Positions 1-8,077 of a stretch of DNA of 24,945 bases are shown one piece after another (positions within the stretch are counted from its first letter, which is position 1; every line of letters starts with the position of its first letter). Source of the DNA: an uncultured Methanobrevibacter sp. Its GTDB lineage: Archaea > Methanobacteriota > Methanobacteria > Methanobacteriales > Methanobacteriaceae. Location: the NCBI GenBank assembly GCA_902795935.1, contig CADBMS010000143.1, positions 1 through 24,945 of the forward strand, in the 5' to 3' direction. Made by a program: the position numbers and the translations under genes. The notes under the pieces were generated by a model that ran no database searches, had not been told where the DNA came from, and saw nothing but the letters and a program-made list of their open reading frames with translations.

Positions 1-527
1 ATAGTGGTGAGGTATTAGTAGATGGTCGAGTAAGAAAAGATTATAAATTTCCAGTAGGATTTATGGATGTAATTCAAATCCCAAAAAATAATGGAATTTA
101 TAGGATATTATCTGATTCAAAAGGCAGATTACTTTTACACGAAATTAAAGAAGAAAATTCAGAATTTAAATTATGCAAAATTGAAAAAATTTCACTAATA
201 AAAGGTGGAAAAATACAACTAGGTTTACATGATGGACGTAATGTTCTAACTGAAGAATCATTAAAAGTTGGAGATGTAGTAAAATTACAAGTTCCAGATC
301 AGAAAATATTAGATAATATCTCTTTTGAAGAAGGAATTATTGGTTTAGTAACTGGTGGTAAACACACTGGTGAAATAGGCACTATTAAAGAAATTAATAT
401 AACTAAATCTTCAATGTCTAACACTGTTGTTATTGAAACTAATGATAATACCTTTTTAACATTAAAAGATTATGTTTTTGTTATTGGAGATAAAGAACCT
501 ATAATATCACTTCCAGGAGGCAAATAA
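1..527 (+). CDS. rps4e: 30S ribosomal protein S4e, 3' part (5' end outside the window)
   Basis: This is the C-terminal part of the archaeal/eukaryotic small-subunit protein eS4. The reading frame is open from base 3 and gives 174 residues; the family is roughly 240 residues, so the N-terminus and S4 RNA-binding domain lie upstream. The visible part starts with GEVLVDGRVRKDYKFPVGFM, which is typical eS4 core, and later has a KOW-type segment (GLVTGGKHTGEIGTI). The ATG at 63 is internal, because the frame and the family match continue upstream of it. The stop is followed two bases later by the L5 start. The L5 Shine-Dalgarno (GGAGG) lies inside the last codons of this gene, so the two are probably translationally coupled. 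Confidence 0.95.
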   Translation, partial: SGEVLVDGRVRKDYKFPVGFMDVIQIPKNNGIYRILSDSKGRLLLHEIKEENSEFKLCKIEKISLIKGGKIQLGLHDGRNVLTEESLKVGDVVKLQVPDQKILDNISFEEGIIGLVTGGKHTGEIGTIKEINITKSSMSNTVVIETNDNTFLTLKDYVFVIGDKEPIISLPGGK

Positions 528-529
528 AT

Positions 530-1039
530 ATGAATCCTATGGAAGAAGTTATAATATCAAAAGTAACTTTGAATATTGGTGTTGGAGAAGCAGGTGAACA
601 ATTAGTTAAAGCAGAAAACTTATTAAGAAATATGACTGGTCAAAACCCAATAAGGACTTTTTCTAAAGTAACAAATCCTGAATTTGGTATAAGAAAAAAT
701 CAACCTATAGCATGTAAAGTAACTCTTAGACGTGAAAAAGCAGATAAAGCAATTAAAATGGTTCTTGAAGGTATAGGTAATAAATTAAGAGCAAAACAAT
801 TTGATGCTCAAGGAAATGTTTCTTTTGGAATACATGAACACATTGATATTCCTGGAATGAGGTATGATCCTGATATAGGAATTTTTGGATTAAACTTATC
901 AATTACATTTGAGAAACCAGGTTACAGAATTAAAAGAAGGAAAATACAACGAAGAAAAGTCCCATCAAAACACATGGTTACAAGAGAAGAAACTATGAAA
1001 TTTATGCAGGACAAATTCCAAGTTAAAATAGAAGGGTGA
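530..1039 (+). CDS. rpl5: 50S ribosomal protein L5 (uL5)
   Basis: This protein binds 5S rRNA and contributes to the central protuberance of the large subunit. The 169-residue product has the characteristic N-terminus MNPMEEVIISKVTLNIGVGE, followed by a segment close to the family consensus (MTGQNPIRTFSKVTNPEFGI) and the basic RIKRRKIQRRKVPSKH stretch near the C-terminus. The length is normal for archaeal uL5. The ATG at 530 has GGAGG about ten bases upstream, inside the end of S4e. S14 starts five bases after the stop, so this is a tightly packed operon. Confidence 0.97.
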   Translation: MNPMEEVIISKVTLNIGVGEAGEQLVKAENLLRNMTGQNPIRTFSKVTNPEFGIRKNQPIACKVTLRREKADKAIKMVLEGIGNKLRAKQFDAQGNVSFGIHEHIDIPGMRYDPDIGIFGLNLSITFEKPGYRIKRRKIQRRKVPSKHMVTREETMKFMQDKFQVKIEG

Positions 1040-1044
1040 ATAAT

Positions 1045-1188
1045 ATGCCAAGAAAATATGGAAAAGCATCACGAAAATGTTCAAGATGTGGTGATCACTC
1101 TGCAATAGTAAGAAGATATGGATTAATGTTATGCAGACAATGCTTCAGAGAACTCGCACCAAAAATCGGGTTTAAAAAGTACAACTAA
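1045..1188 (+). CDS. rps14: 30S ribosomal protein S14, zinc-binding type (uS14)
   Basis: This small-subunit head protein has 47 residues (MPRKYGKASRKCSRCGDHSA...). Four cysteines at residues 12, 15, 30 and 33 form a CxxC-x14-CxxC zinc ribbon, so this is the zinc-containing (C+) form. The C-terminus ends in the family-typical IGFKKYN. It sits between L5 and S8, its normal place in the spc-type operon. The gene is short but complete. The upstream GGGTGA, which overlaps the L5 stop, acts as its ribosome binding site. Confidence 0.96.
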   Translation: MPRKYGKASRKCSRCGDHSAIVRRYGLMLCRQCFRELAPKIGFKKYN

Positions 1189-1206
1189 GTATAGAGGTGT
1201 ATTACA

Positions 1207-1599
1207 GTGACTCTTATGGATCCTCTTGCAGACGCACTAACTAATATGAGAAATAATGAATTACAGGGTAATAAAAAAGCAACAATAGCCCCTGCTTCAA
1301 AATTAATTGGTCGCGTTTTAAAGACAATGCAAAATGAAAAATACATTGGTGAATTTGAATATATAGATGACGGCAGAGCTGGAAAATTCTTAGTTGAATT
1401 AGAAGGTAATATAAACCAATGTGGGGTTGTAAAACCTAGACATGCCGTTAAGAAAGATGAATTTGAAAAATTCGAGAAAAGATATTTGCCAGCAAAAAAT
1501 TTCGGTATTATAATCGTTACTACTCCTGAAGGTATTATGACTCATAAGGAAGCAAAAGAGAAAGGTATCGGTGGAAGATTACTGGCATACATATATTAA
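1207..1599 (+). CDS. rps8: 30S ribosomal protein S8 (uS8)
   Basis: This primary 16S rRNA-binding protein of the small-subunit platform has 130 residues. The start MTLMDPLADALTNMRNNE and the end GGRLLAYIY are both archaeal S8 signatures. The likely start is GTG at 1207, since GAGGTG at 1194-1199 is correctly spaced and MTLMDPL matches the family N-terminus. The internal ATG at 1216 would remove three conserved residues. In other organisms S8 is an operon autoregulator that binds its own mRNA; no obvious S8-site mimic is visible directly upstream here. Confidence 0.96.
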   Translation: MTLMDPLADALTNMRNNELQGNKKATIAPASKLIGRVLKTMQNEKYIGEFEYIDDGRAGKFLVELEGNINQCGVVKPRHAVKKDEFEKFEKRYLPAKNFGIIIVTTPEGIMTHKEAKEKGIGGRLLAYIY

Positions 1600-1608
1600 G
1601 GTGATATC

Positions 1609-2142
1609 ATGGTTCTAGCAGCTGCAATTAGGGAAGAAATAGAAATCCCTGAAGGTGTAAAAGTTACCCTTGATGATGAAGTAATTGTTGATGGACCAAA
1701 GGGTAAGATTTCTAGAAAATTTAATCATCCAAAGGTAAATATTACTCAGGAAGATTATAAAGTAATAGTGCAAGCTAATTTTCCTAAAAAACATGATAAA
1801 GCTATGTTAGGTACAATTCGATCACAAATTAGTAATATGATTACTGGTGTAACTGATGGATTCACTTACCATATGAAAATTGTTTACGCTCATTTTCCAA
1901 TGACTGTAAAAGTTAATGGAGATAAAGTAGTAATAGAAAACTTCTTAGGAGAAAGAAGCCCTCGTTATGCAAAAATTAGAGGCGATTCTAAAGTAACCGT
2001 AAAAGGTGATGAAGTATCTGTTACTGGTATAAACAAAGATGATGTAGGTCAAACAATGGCCAATTTAGAACAAGCCACTAAAATTAAAGGAAGAGACCCT
2101 AGGGTTTTCCAAGATGGTATTTACCTTATCAGCAAAGAATAA
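1609..2142 (+). CDS. rpl6: 50S ribosomal protein L6 (uL6)
   Basis: This large-subunit protein near the sarcin-ricin loop has 177 residues. It contains two tandem L6 domains, at about residues 10-85 and 90-170. Recognisable segments are the N-terminal EIPEGVKVTLDDEVIVDGPKG and the C-terminal KGRDPRVFQDGIYLISKE. The ATG at 1609 is preceded by AGGTGAT at the end of S8. Only nine bases separate it from the S8 stop, so it belongs to the same operon. Confidence 0.97.
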   Translation: MVLAAAIREEIEIPEGVKVTLDDEVIVDGPKGKISRKFNHPKVNITQEDYKVIVQANFPKKHDKAMLGTIRSQISNMITGVTDGFTYHMKIVYAHFPMTVKVNGDKVVIENFLGERSPRYAKIRGDSKVTVKGDEVSVTGINKDDVGQTMANLEQATKIKGRDPRVFQDGIYLISKE

Positions 2143-2162
2143 TTATATTTTGGTGATTCAAA

Positions 2163-2489
2163 ATGAAGAAAACTTTCAAAAGACAAGAATACGCCAGATA
2201 CAAAAAGCTCGGAATGAATTGGAGAAAAGCCCGAGGAACATTAAGTAAACGACGTAGGTATCAAAAAGGAAAACCAGCAATGCCTACAGTAGGTTACGGA
2301 TCTCCAAAAGCTACACGTGGGTTACACCCATCAGGTTTTGAAGATGTATTGGTATGTAATATGAAAGAATTAGAAGCTTTGAACCCAGAAGTTCAAGCTG
2401 GAAGAATTAGTTCCGCAGTAGGACAAAGAAAAAAAGAAATGATGTTAATAAAAGCAAAAGAACTTGGCATTAAAATTTTAAATAAATAA
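2163..2489 (+). CDS. rpl32e: 50S ribosomal protein L32e (eL32)
   Basis: This is an archaeal/eukaryotic-specific large-subunit protein. The 108-residue product contains the eL32 core: FKRQEYARYKKLGMNWRKAR, then GYGSPKATRGLHPSGFEDVL and VGQRKKEMMLIKAKELGIKI. It is at the short end of the family because it lacks the N-terminal extension found in halophiles and eukaryotes. No in-frame start with a binding site lies further upstream, and GGTGATT just before the ATG supports this start. It is the last gene before a 189-base gap, so a transcription unit may end or restart here. Confidence 0.95.
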   Translation: MKKTFKRQEYARYKKLGMNWRKARGTLSKRRRYQKGKPAMPTVGYGSPKATRGLHPSGFEDVLVCNMKELEALNPEVQAGRISSAVGQRKKEMMLIKAKELGIKILNK

Positions 2490-2510
2490 TGTCTGTTTTT
2501 GAGCAATGTT

Positions 2511-2530
2511 CAAATATTTTATAAAAGTAT
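2511..2530 (+). promoter_or_regulatory. Candidate archaeal promoter for the L19e unit
   Basis: A TATA-like stretch, ATTTTATAAAAG (2516-2527), lies in the gap after L32e. Archaeal TATA boxes sit about 25 bases before the start site, which would place transcription start near 2545. The resulting leader of about 130 bases would be the structured region described next. A weak stem (TTGAGC/GTTCAA, one G-U, around 2500-2514) precedes the box. The promoter is inferred from sequence only. The region is AT-rich, so chance TATA matches are common. Confidence 0.45.
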
Positions 2531-2539
2531 ATTGAATAT

Positions 2540-2670
2540 AGAATCTGAATAAGGGAATATATTATTAATTAAAAGATTTGGATTCTGTGAAATGATATAA
2601 CATTTCATGATAAAGGGTTAACTCGAATAATTTCGAGTCATTTTATCAGCTCAATGCTGAAAAAGGAGGT
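2540..2670 (+). ncRNA. Structured 5' leader of the L19e gene (candidate cis-regulatory RNA)
   Basis: Several complementary segments lie side by side: 2540-2546 with 2580-2586 (AGAATCT/GGATTCT, one G-U); 2588-2594 with 2601-2607 (TGAAATG/CATTTCA, 6-base loop); 2608-2614 with 2642-2648 (TGATAAA/TTTATCA) enclosing 2621-2627 with 2632-2638 (ACTCGAA/TTCGAGT, 4-base loop). The second and third stems abut with no base between them. A fourth stem, 2646-2650 with 2656-2660 (TCAGC/GCTGA), competes with the 3' strand of the third. It ends five bases before the Shine-Dalgarno GGAGGT (2665-2670). A regulatory role is inferred; the pairings are read directly. Confidence 0.55.
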
Positions 2671-2678
2671 TTCATTAA

Positions 2679-3125
2679 ATGAATCTTACTACTCAGAAAA
2701 GATTAGCTGCAGATATCCTAAAAGTAGGGGTAAATAGAGTATGGATTGACCCTGAAAGATTAGAGGAAGTTTCAGATGCAATGACTAGGGAAAAGGTTAG
2801 GCAGTTAATAAATAATAAAGTAATTAAAGCTAAACCTCAAAAAGGTATAAGTAGCTATCGGTCTAAAAAAATAGCTCAACAAAAGAAAAAAGGAAGAAGA
2901 AAAGGTAGAGGTAGTATTAAAGGAGCAAAAGGTGCTAGAAATCCTAAAAAAGAACAATGGATGACTACTATCAGAGCCTTAAGAAAAGACTTAAAACAAA
3001 TGCGAGATGATAGGGAAATTAACACAACAACCTATCGTAAATTATATAGGATGGCTAAGGGCGGTGCCTTCAGAAGTAAATCTTATATGAAAACATATGC
3101 CCGTGACCATGATATGCTCAGGTAG
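2679..3125 (+). CDS. rpl19e: 50S ribosomal protein L19e (eL19)
   Basis: This archaeal/eukaryotic large-subunit protein contributes to intersubunit bridges. The 148-residue product begins MNLTTQKRLAADILKVGVNR, the eL19 N-terminal helical domain. A very basic middle follows (KKKGRRKGRGSIKGAKGARN), then a long C-terminal helix with LRKDLKQMRDDREI and YRKLYRMAKGGAFRSK. Length is normal for archaea. A strong AAAGGAGGT sits nine bases before the ATG. Unlike its neighbours it has a long, structured upstream region, so it may be transcribed or controlled separately. The next gene, L18, starts twelve bases after its stop. Confidence 0.97.
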   Translation: MNLTTQKRLAADILKVGVNRVWIDPERLEEVSDAMTREKVRQLINNKVIKAKPQKGISSYRSKKIAQQKKKGRRKGRGSIKGAKGARNPKKEQWMTTIRALRKDLKQMRDDREINTTTYRKLYRMAKGGAFRSKSYMKTYARDHDMLR

Positions 3126-3136
3126 GAGGAATTGAG

Positions 3137-3718
<582 letters not shown>

Positions 3719-3720
3719 TT

Positions 3721-4371
3721 ATGAACAATTACGAAAAGGAAGAATGGGTACCTAAAACTGAATTAGGGCGCTTAGTTAAAGACGGAGTAATTACCGATAT
3801 TGACGAAATCTTTGGAAAAGGACTTCCTATAATGGAACTTGGTATCGTTGATACTCTTTTACCTGACTTAGAAGAAGAAGTTATGGATGTTAACTTAGTT
3901 CAAAGAATGCATAAATCTGGAAGAAAAGTAAATTTCAGAGTAATTGTTGCTGTGGGAAATAAAAATGGTTATATTGGTTTAGGTCAAGGTAAAGCAAAAG
4001 AAGTAGGGCCTGCAATCAGAAAAGCAGTTGATAATGCTAAATATAATATTATTAAAGTTAGAAGAGGCTGTGGTGATTGGGGATGTGTTTGTGGTAAACC
4101 ACATACAGTGCCATTTAAAGTATCTGGTAAAACTGGAAGTGTAAGAGTTACATTAATGCCAGCTCCAAGTGGTGTAGGTTTAGCAATAGGGGATGTTGGT
4201 AAAACTATCATGAACTTAGCAGGAATTAAAGATGTATGGTCACAAACAAGTGGACAAACACAAACTACTGTAAACTTTGCAAATGCAATTTTTAATGCTC
4301 TTAAACAATTAAGTCATGTAAAAGCCCAAGAAATTGATTTAAAAAATCTTGGAGTAATAAGTAGCGACTAA
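3721..4371 (+). CDS. rps5: 30S ribosomal protein S5 (uS5)
   Basis: This small-subunit protein is involved in mRNA entry and decoding fidelity. The 216-residue product has the N-terminal double-stranded RNA-binding domain (RKVNFRVIVAVGNKNGYIGL, about residues 68-87) and the C-terminal S5 domain (SVRVTLMPAPSGVGLAIGDV). A short Cys/His patch, GCGDWGCVCGKPHTVPF (residues 116-132), is typical of archaeal S5 and absent from bacteria. The ATG at 3721 follows the L18 stop by two bases, suggesting coupled translation. Confidence 0.97.
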   Translation: MNNYEKEEWVPKTELGRLVKDGVITDIDEIFGKGLPIMELGIVDTLLPDLEEEVMDVNLVQRMHKSGRKVNFRVIVAVGNKNGYIGLGQGKAKEVGPAIRKAVDNAKYNIIKVRRGCGDWGCVCGKPHTVPFKVSGKTGSVRVTLMPAPSGVGLAIGDVGKTIMNLAGIKDVWSQTSGQTQTTVNFANAIFNALKQLSHVKAQEIDLKNLGVISSD

Positions 4372-4392
4372 ATGAGTTAAACGGTGATAAAA

Positions 4393-4851
4393 ATGATATT
4401 AGCAGTTAGAATTAGAGGTACTGTAGGTGTTAAAAAAGATATTGCAGATACCATGGATATGTTAAGACTCACCAGAATTAATCATGCCGTTTTAATCAAT
4501 GAAAATCCATCTTATAAAGGTATGCTTCTCAAAGCAAAAGATTATATAACTTGGGGGGAAATTGATTTAAACACTCTAACTCAAATTATTAATAAGAGAG
4601 GTCGAGTTGTTGGTGGAAATAGAATTACTGATGAATATATAAAGGATAATACAGATTATTCTTCAATCGAGGAATTTGCACAAGCAATCTTAGATGGTGA
4701 AACTACATTAAAAGATGCAAATATTAAAGTAGTATTTAGATTACACCCTCCAAGAAAAGGTTTTGAAGCAACTAGATTATCCTTCAATGAAGGTGGAAGT
4801 TTAGGATACCGGGGAGAAAATATTAAAGAACTAGTAGTAAAAATGTTATAA
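4393..4851 (+). CDS. rpl30: 50S ribosomal protein L30 (uL30)
   Basis: The 152-residue product is the long archaeal form of L30; bacterial L30 is about 60 residues. The N-terminal L30 fold is MILAVRIRGTVGVKKDIADT, followed by LRLTRINHAVLI and the C-terminal FRLHPPRKGFEATRLSFNEG. The ATG at 4393 is chosen because GGTGAT at 4383-4388 is its ribosome binding site. A GTG at 4384 in the same frame is part of that site and would add only three non-conserved residues. Confidence 0.95.
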   Translation: MILAVRIRGTVGVKKDIADTMDMLRLTRINHAVLINENPSYKGMLLKAKDYITWGEIDLNTLTQIINKRGRVVGGNRITDEYIKDNTDYSSIEEFAQAILDGETTLKDANIKVVFRLHPPRKGFEATRLSFNEGGSLGYRGENIKELVVKML

Positions 4852-4891
4852 GTTCTTAATATTTTTTAATATTTTCCAAGGAGATATTATA

Positions 4892-5329
4892 ATGATTAGA
4901 AAAACAAGGAAAATAAATAAATTACGAGGTACCCGATCTAATGGTGGAGGTTGTACCAAAAAAAGAAGAGGTGCAGGTCACCGTGGTGGACGAGGTCAAG
5001 CTGGTGGTCACAAACACCATTGGTCTTGGATGGTAATTAATGATCCAAAGCACTTCGGAAAATATGGTTTTAAAAGACCACAAAAAACCATCAAAAGGGT
5101 TAACCCAGTAAATTTAAGTTATTTAGATGAAAAATCAGTTGAATTACTTGAAAAAGGTTTAGTTACTAAAGAAAATGATTCTATAGTTATTGATGTAACT
5201 CAATTTGGTTACAATAAAGTATTAGGTAGTGGAAGAGTCACTAAACCACTAATAATTAAAGCTCCTGAATTTTCAGCATCTGCTGAATCAAAAATTCAAG
5301 AAGCTGGAGGAGAAGCAGTAATTCTTTAA
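4892..5329 (+). CDS. rpl15: 50S ribosomal protein L15 (uL15)
   Basis: The 145-residue product begins MIRKTRKINKLRGTRSNGGG and contains the glycine/basic-rich loop AGHRGGRGQAGGHKHHWSWM, which runs deep into 23S rRNA. The C-terminal globular part ends SASAESKIQEAGGEAVIL, the classic L15 signature. AAGGAGA precedes the ATG. A 40-base AT-rich gap separates it from L30 and a 44-base gap from secY, the usual L15-secY arrangement. Confidence 0.97.
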   Translation: MIRKTRKINKLRGTRSNGGGCTKKRRGAGHRGGRGQAGGHKHHWSWMVINDPKHFGKYGFKRPQKTIKRVNPVNLSYLDEKSVELLEKGLVTKENDSIVIDVTQFGYNKVLGSGRVTKPLIIKAPEFSASAESKIQEAGGEAVIL

Positions 5330-5373
5330 TTTTATTTTAAATATTCAATTTTATTTAATAGGAGTGAAATTAA

Positions 5374-6717
5374 TTGTTAGAAAAGTTACAGCCTCTTTTT
5401 TCAATATTACCTCAAGTAGCTAATCCTGATAGAAGAATTTCATTTAATGATAAATTAAAATGGACTGCAATAATGCTCGTTTTATATTTTTTTTTAGCTG
5501 AAATAAATTTATATGGATTAAGTTCAGTTGCAGTAGATCAGTTTGCATCATTAAGAGCAGTTTTGGCAGGAAATTTTGGTTCTATTCTAACTTTAGGTAT
5601 AGGTCCAATAGTATCTGCATCAATTGTACTACAATTGTTAATTGGTGGTAAAATATTAAATTTGGATTTATCAAAACATGAAGATAAAGCATTATTCCAA
5701 GGAGCTCAAAAACTTCTAGCACTAATTTTCACTATATTTGAAGCAATGGTGATGGTTTTAACTGGTGCTATTGCAGCAAAATCTGCACAATATACCTGGA
5801 TTCTTATATTACAATTAACTATTGGAGGTATTCTTGTAATCTTCATGGATGAAGTAGTTTCAAAATGGGGATTTGGAAGTGGTGTAGGTTTATTCATTGC
5901 TGCGGGAGTAGCTGAAGAAATTATTGTTGGGGCATTTAACATATTACCTTCACCATCAACTCCAGGAGTATCTGCGGGTAAAATACCTGCATTCATACAA
6001 TCAGTTGCAGCAGGTACACCAACATTTGATAATTTAATTCCTGTTTTTTCATTGATAATAGTATTTCTTGTAGTAGTGTATGCTGAAAGTATGAGAATTG
6101 AAATACCATTATCTTCAGGAAGAGTTAAAGGTGCAAGGGGTAAATATCCTTTAAAATTTATTTATGCGAGTAATATGCCTGTTATTTTGGCAAGTGCATT
6201 ATTTTTAAATGTTCAATTATTTGCAAATTTATTCCAAAAATTAGGTTTTCCTATACTTGGAACTATAGAAAATGGAAGAGCAATAAATGGTGTGGCATAT
6301 ATGTTAACTGCACCTACTAGTTTGGACATGGTAATTACCGATCCATTGCATGTAACTGTATATGCTGTTGTGTTTATATTGGTATGTATATTGTTTGCAT
6401 GGATATGGGTAGAGTTAAGTAATATTGGACCAAAAGCAGTTGCTAAACAATTACATGATATGGGTATGCAAATTCCTGGTTTTAGAAGTAGTAGAAAACA
6501 ATTTGAAAAAATAATGCAAAAATATATTCCTGTAATCACTATATTGGGTGGTGCTTTTGTAGGTTTATTAGCATTTGTTGCAGATTTATCTGGTGCTTTA
6601 GGAGGAGGTACTGGTGTGCTACTTACTGTAGGAATAGTTTATAAATTATATGAAGAAATAGCTCAAGAACAACTTATGGATATGCATCCTATGTTAAGAA
6701 AATTCTTAGGTGATTAA
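5374..6717 (+). CDS. secY: Protein translocase subunit SecY
   Basis: This is the pore-forming subunit of the SecYE-beta protein-export channel in the cytoplasmic membrane. It has 447 residues with about ten hydrophobic segments, the first around residues 30-50. Characteristic parts are the plug/TM2 region (GSILTLGIGPIVSASIVLQL), TM4-5 with DEVVSKWGFGSGVGLFIAAG, and cytosolic loops with MRIEIPLSSGRVKGARGKYP and MGMQIPGFRSSRKQFEKIMQ. Start is TTG at 5374, supported by GGAGTGA seven bases upstream and the family N-terminus. Its place after L15 is nearly universal. Confidence 0.97.
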   Translation: MLEKLQPLFSILPQVANPDRRISFNDKLKWTAIMLVLYFFLAEINLYGLSSVAVDQFASLRAVLAGNFGSILTLGIGPIVSASIVLQLLIGGKILNLDLSKHEDKALFQGAQKLLALIFTIFEAMVMVLTGAIAAKSAQYTWILILQLTIGGILVIFMDEVVSKWGFGSGVGLFIAAGVAEEIIVGAFNILPSPSTPGVSAGKIPAFIQSVAAGTPTFDNLIPVFSLIIVFLVVVYAESMRIEIPLSSGRVKGARGKYPLKFIYASNMPVILASALFLNVQLFANLFQKLGFPILGTIENGRAINGVAYMLTAPTSLDMVITDPLHVTVYAVVFILVCILFAWIWVELSNIGPKAVAKQLHDMGMQIPGFRSSRKQFEKIMQKYIPVITILGGAFVGLLAFVADLSGALGGGTGVLLTVGIVYKLYEEIAQEQLMDMHPMLRKFLGD

Positions 6718-6756
6718 TAAATATTTTATTTATTTATATAAAAGGAGCAATTTAAA

Positions 6757-7314
6757 ATGAAAGTTGTTGTTATGACAGGAATCCCTGGTTCTGGAAGTAC
6801 TACTGTTTTAAAAACTGCATTAGAAAATTTAGATTACATTAATGTAAATTATGGGGATGAAATGCTAGAAATAGCAAAAAATCAGGGAATTGTTGAAAAT
6901 AGAGATGAATTAAGGAAACTTTCAGCATCTCAACAAAAGGAAATTCAAAAAGAAGCAGCTAAAAGTATAAAGAAAAAATCTGAAAATCAGAATATTATTG
7001 TAGATACTCATTGTACAATTAATACTCCTTCAGGTTATTTACCTGGTTTACCTGAATGGGTTTTAAGTGAATTACAACCAGATTGTTTTTTAATTCTTGA
7101 AGCTGATGCAGAAGAAATCTTTTTAAGAAGAATAAGTGATACCACTCGTTCAAGAGATATGGAATCTATTGAAGATATAAACACTCATCAACAAATGAAT
7201 AGGGCAGCATCTATGGCTTATTCAATATTTACTGGAGCAACAGTTAAAATAATTAAAAATCATGATAATCAAGTAGAGAAAGCTGTTGAAGATTTAGTAA
7301 ATACTTTGAGTTAA
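6757..7314 (+). CDS. adkA: Archaeal-type adenylate kinase (AMP + ATP to 2 ADP)
   Basis: The 185-residue product belongs to the archaeal AdkA family, which is distinct from bacterial Adk. The nucleotide loop is GIPGSGSTT (residues 8-16). The usual Walker A lysine is serine here, as I recall for methanococcal AdkA too. Other family segments are VDTHCTINTPSGYLPGLPEW, which contacts substrate, and DTTRSRDMESIEDINTHQQM with the catalytic arginines. The C-terminus GATVKIIKN is also typical. AAAGGAG precedes the ATG. secY-adk-insertase order is common in euryarchaea. Confidence 0.95.
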   Translation: MKVVVMTGIPGSGSTTVLKTALENLDYINVNYGDEMLEIAKNQGIVENRDELRKLSASQQKEIQKEAAKSIKKKSENQNIIVDTHCTINTPSGYLPGLPEWVLSELQPDCFLILEADAEEIFLRRISDTTRSRDMESIEDINTHQQMNRAASMAYSIFTGATVKIIKNHDNQVEKAVEDLVNTLS

Positions 7315-7395
7315 ATAATTATAATCAGAGTATTGATTATTCATAGATTAATATTAATTTATTCAATAGTTGATGTAATTACGAGGAATAATAAT

Positions 7396-7956
7396 ATGAT
7401 GAATAGTATTTATGGAATTTTAGACATGATATTTGCTCCATTCATTAGTTTAGATCCAAACCCAAACAATCCAATTTTCACCATTTTTATGATTTCTACA
7501 TTGGTTGCTTTATTAACTACTTTAGCTAATAAGTTTTTAGTTGATCAAGATAGAATGGAAGAAATTAGAGTTAAAATGAAAGCTTTTCAAGAAGAAATGA
7601 GAGAAGTTAAAAAATCTGGTGATTCTAAAGCTATGGAAAAAATGCAACAAAAACAATTAGAAATGATGAGTGATCAGAAAGAAATGATGACTATGTCATT
7701 TAAACCTATGTTAGTCACTATGTTACCAATTTTAATTGTATTTTGGTGGATGGCTCAAGAGCCTCATATTGCGCAAACTGTTGTGATGTTGCCTAAAATA
7801 GCTTATTATTGTTTATTAGTGCCATTATGGCATATGTTGTATCAACCATTACCTTCAACTCCTACTGGGGCTATTGAATGGTTAGGATGGTATGTATTAT
7901 GTTCATTTGCAATGTCCCAAATATTCAGAAAAATATTTGGTCTTAAAACTAACTAA
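7396..7956 (+). CDS. DUF106 / EMC3-TMCO1-like membrane insertase (YidC/Oxa1 superfamily)
   Basis: This is a membrane protein of 186 residues with three hydrophobic segments, at about residues 28-46, 103-120 and 158-178. A charged, methionine-rich coiled coil (about 50-98, e.g. MEEIRVKMKAFQEEMREVKK) lies between the first two. This is the layout of archaeal DUF106 proteins such as M. jannaschii Mj0480, which is structurally related to YidC and eukaryotic EMC3/TMCO1. The likely role is inserting membrane proteins next to SecY, whose gene is just upstream. Start is ATG 7396, with ACGAGGA eight bases before; an upstream in-frame TTG at 7333 lacks a binding site and adds unrelated residues. ATG 7399 is an alternative. 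Confidence 0.9.
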   Translation: MMNSIYGILDMIFAPFISLDPNPNNPIFTIFMISTLVALLTTLANKFLVDQDRMEEIRVKMKAFQEEMREVKKSGDSKAMEKMQQKQLEMMSDQKEMMTMSFKPMLVTMLPILIVFWWMAQEPHIAQTVVMLPKIAYYCLLVPLWHMLYQPLPSTPTGAIEWLGWYVLCSFAMSQIFRKIFGLKTN

Positions 7957-7978
7957 ATTATTTTATTCCTTTTTATTT
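7957..7978 (+). terminator. T-rich archaeal terminator after the insertase gene
   Basis: Right after the stop come T-rich tracts (TTATTTTATTCCTTTTTATT) with no hairpin, the usual form of intrinsic archaeal termination. The next promoter follows immediately. This is inferred from composition. Confidence 0.4.
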
Positions 7979-7992
7979 AAAGTATATAAATA
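7976..7992 (+). promoter_or_regulatory. Candidate promoter for L34e-cmk-L14e
   Basis: TTTAAAGTATATAAATA contains a near-ideal archaeal TATA box (TATATAAA, 7983-7990, allowing one base either side) with purine-rich BRE-like bases before it. The start site is expected near 8012. That leaves a leader of about 65 AT-only bases before the L34e ATG at 8078, with a small AT stem (TTAATT 8021-8026 / AATTAA 8032-8037) and GGAGAG as ribosome binding site. It is one of the best promoter matches in the window. Confidence 0.6.
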
Positions 7993-8077
7993 GTTAAAAA
8001 GAGATATTATATTATGTTATTTAATTTTATGAATTAATTTTTATAAAATTTATTATTTATTTAGGAGAGTAAATTAA

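Noticed and set aside
2489..2524. Eleven-codon reading frame starting on the L32e stop (TAATG)
   Set aside because: It is too short, matches nothing known, and overlaps a better-supported promoter region.
2540..2665. Possible C/D-box guide RNA in the L19e leader (ATGATAA near 2607 as box C, CTGA at 2657 as box D)
   Set aside because: The internal ACTCGAA/TTCGAGT stem would block guide use, no convincing C'/D' pair is present, and the flanks do not form a closing stem.
7333..7395. Longer N-terminus for the DUF106 insertase from TTG 7333
   Set aside because: There is no Shine-Dalgarno before it, and the added residues are intergenic in composition, while ATG 7396 has ACGAGGA at correct spacing.
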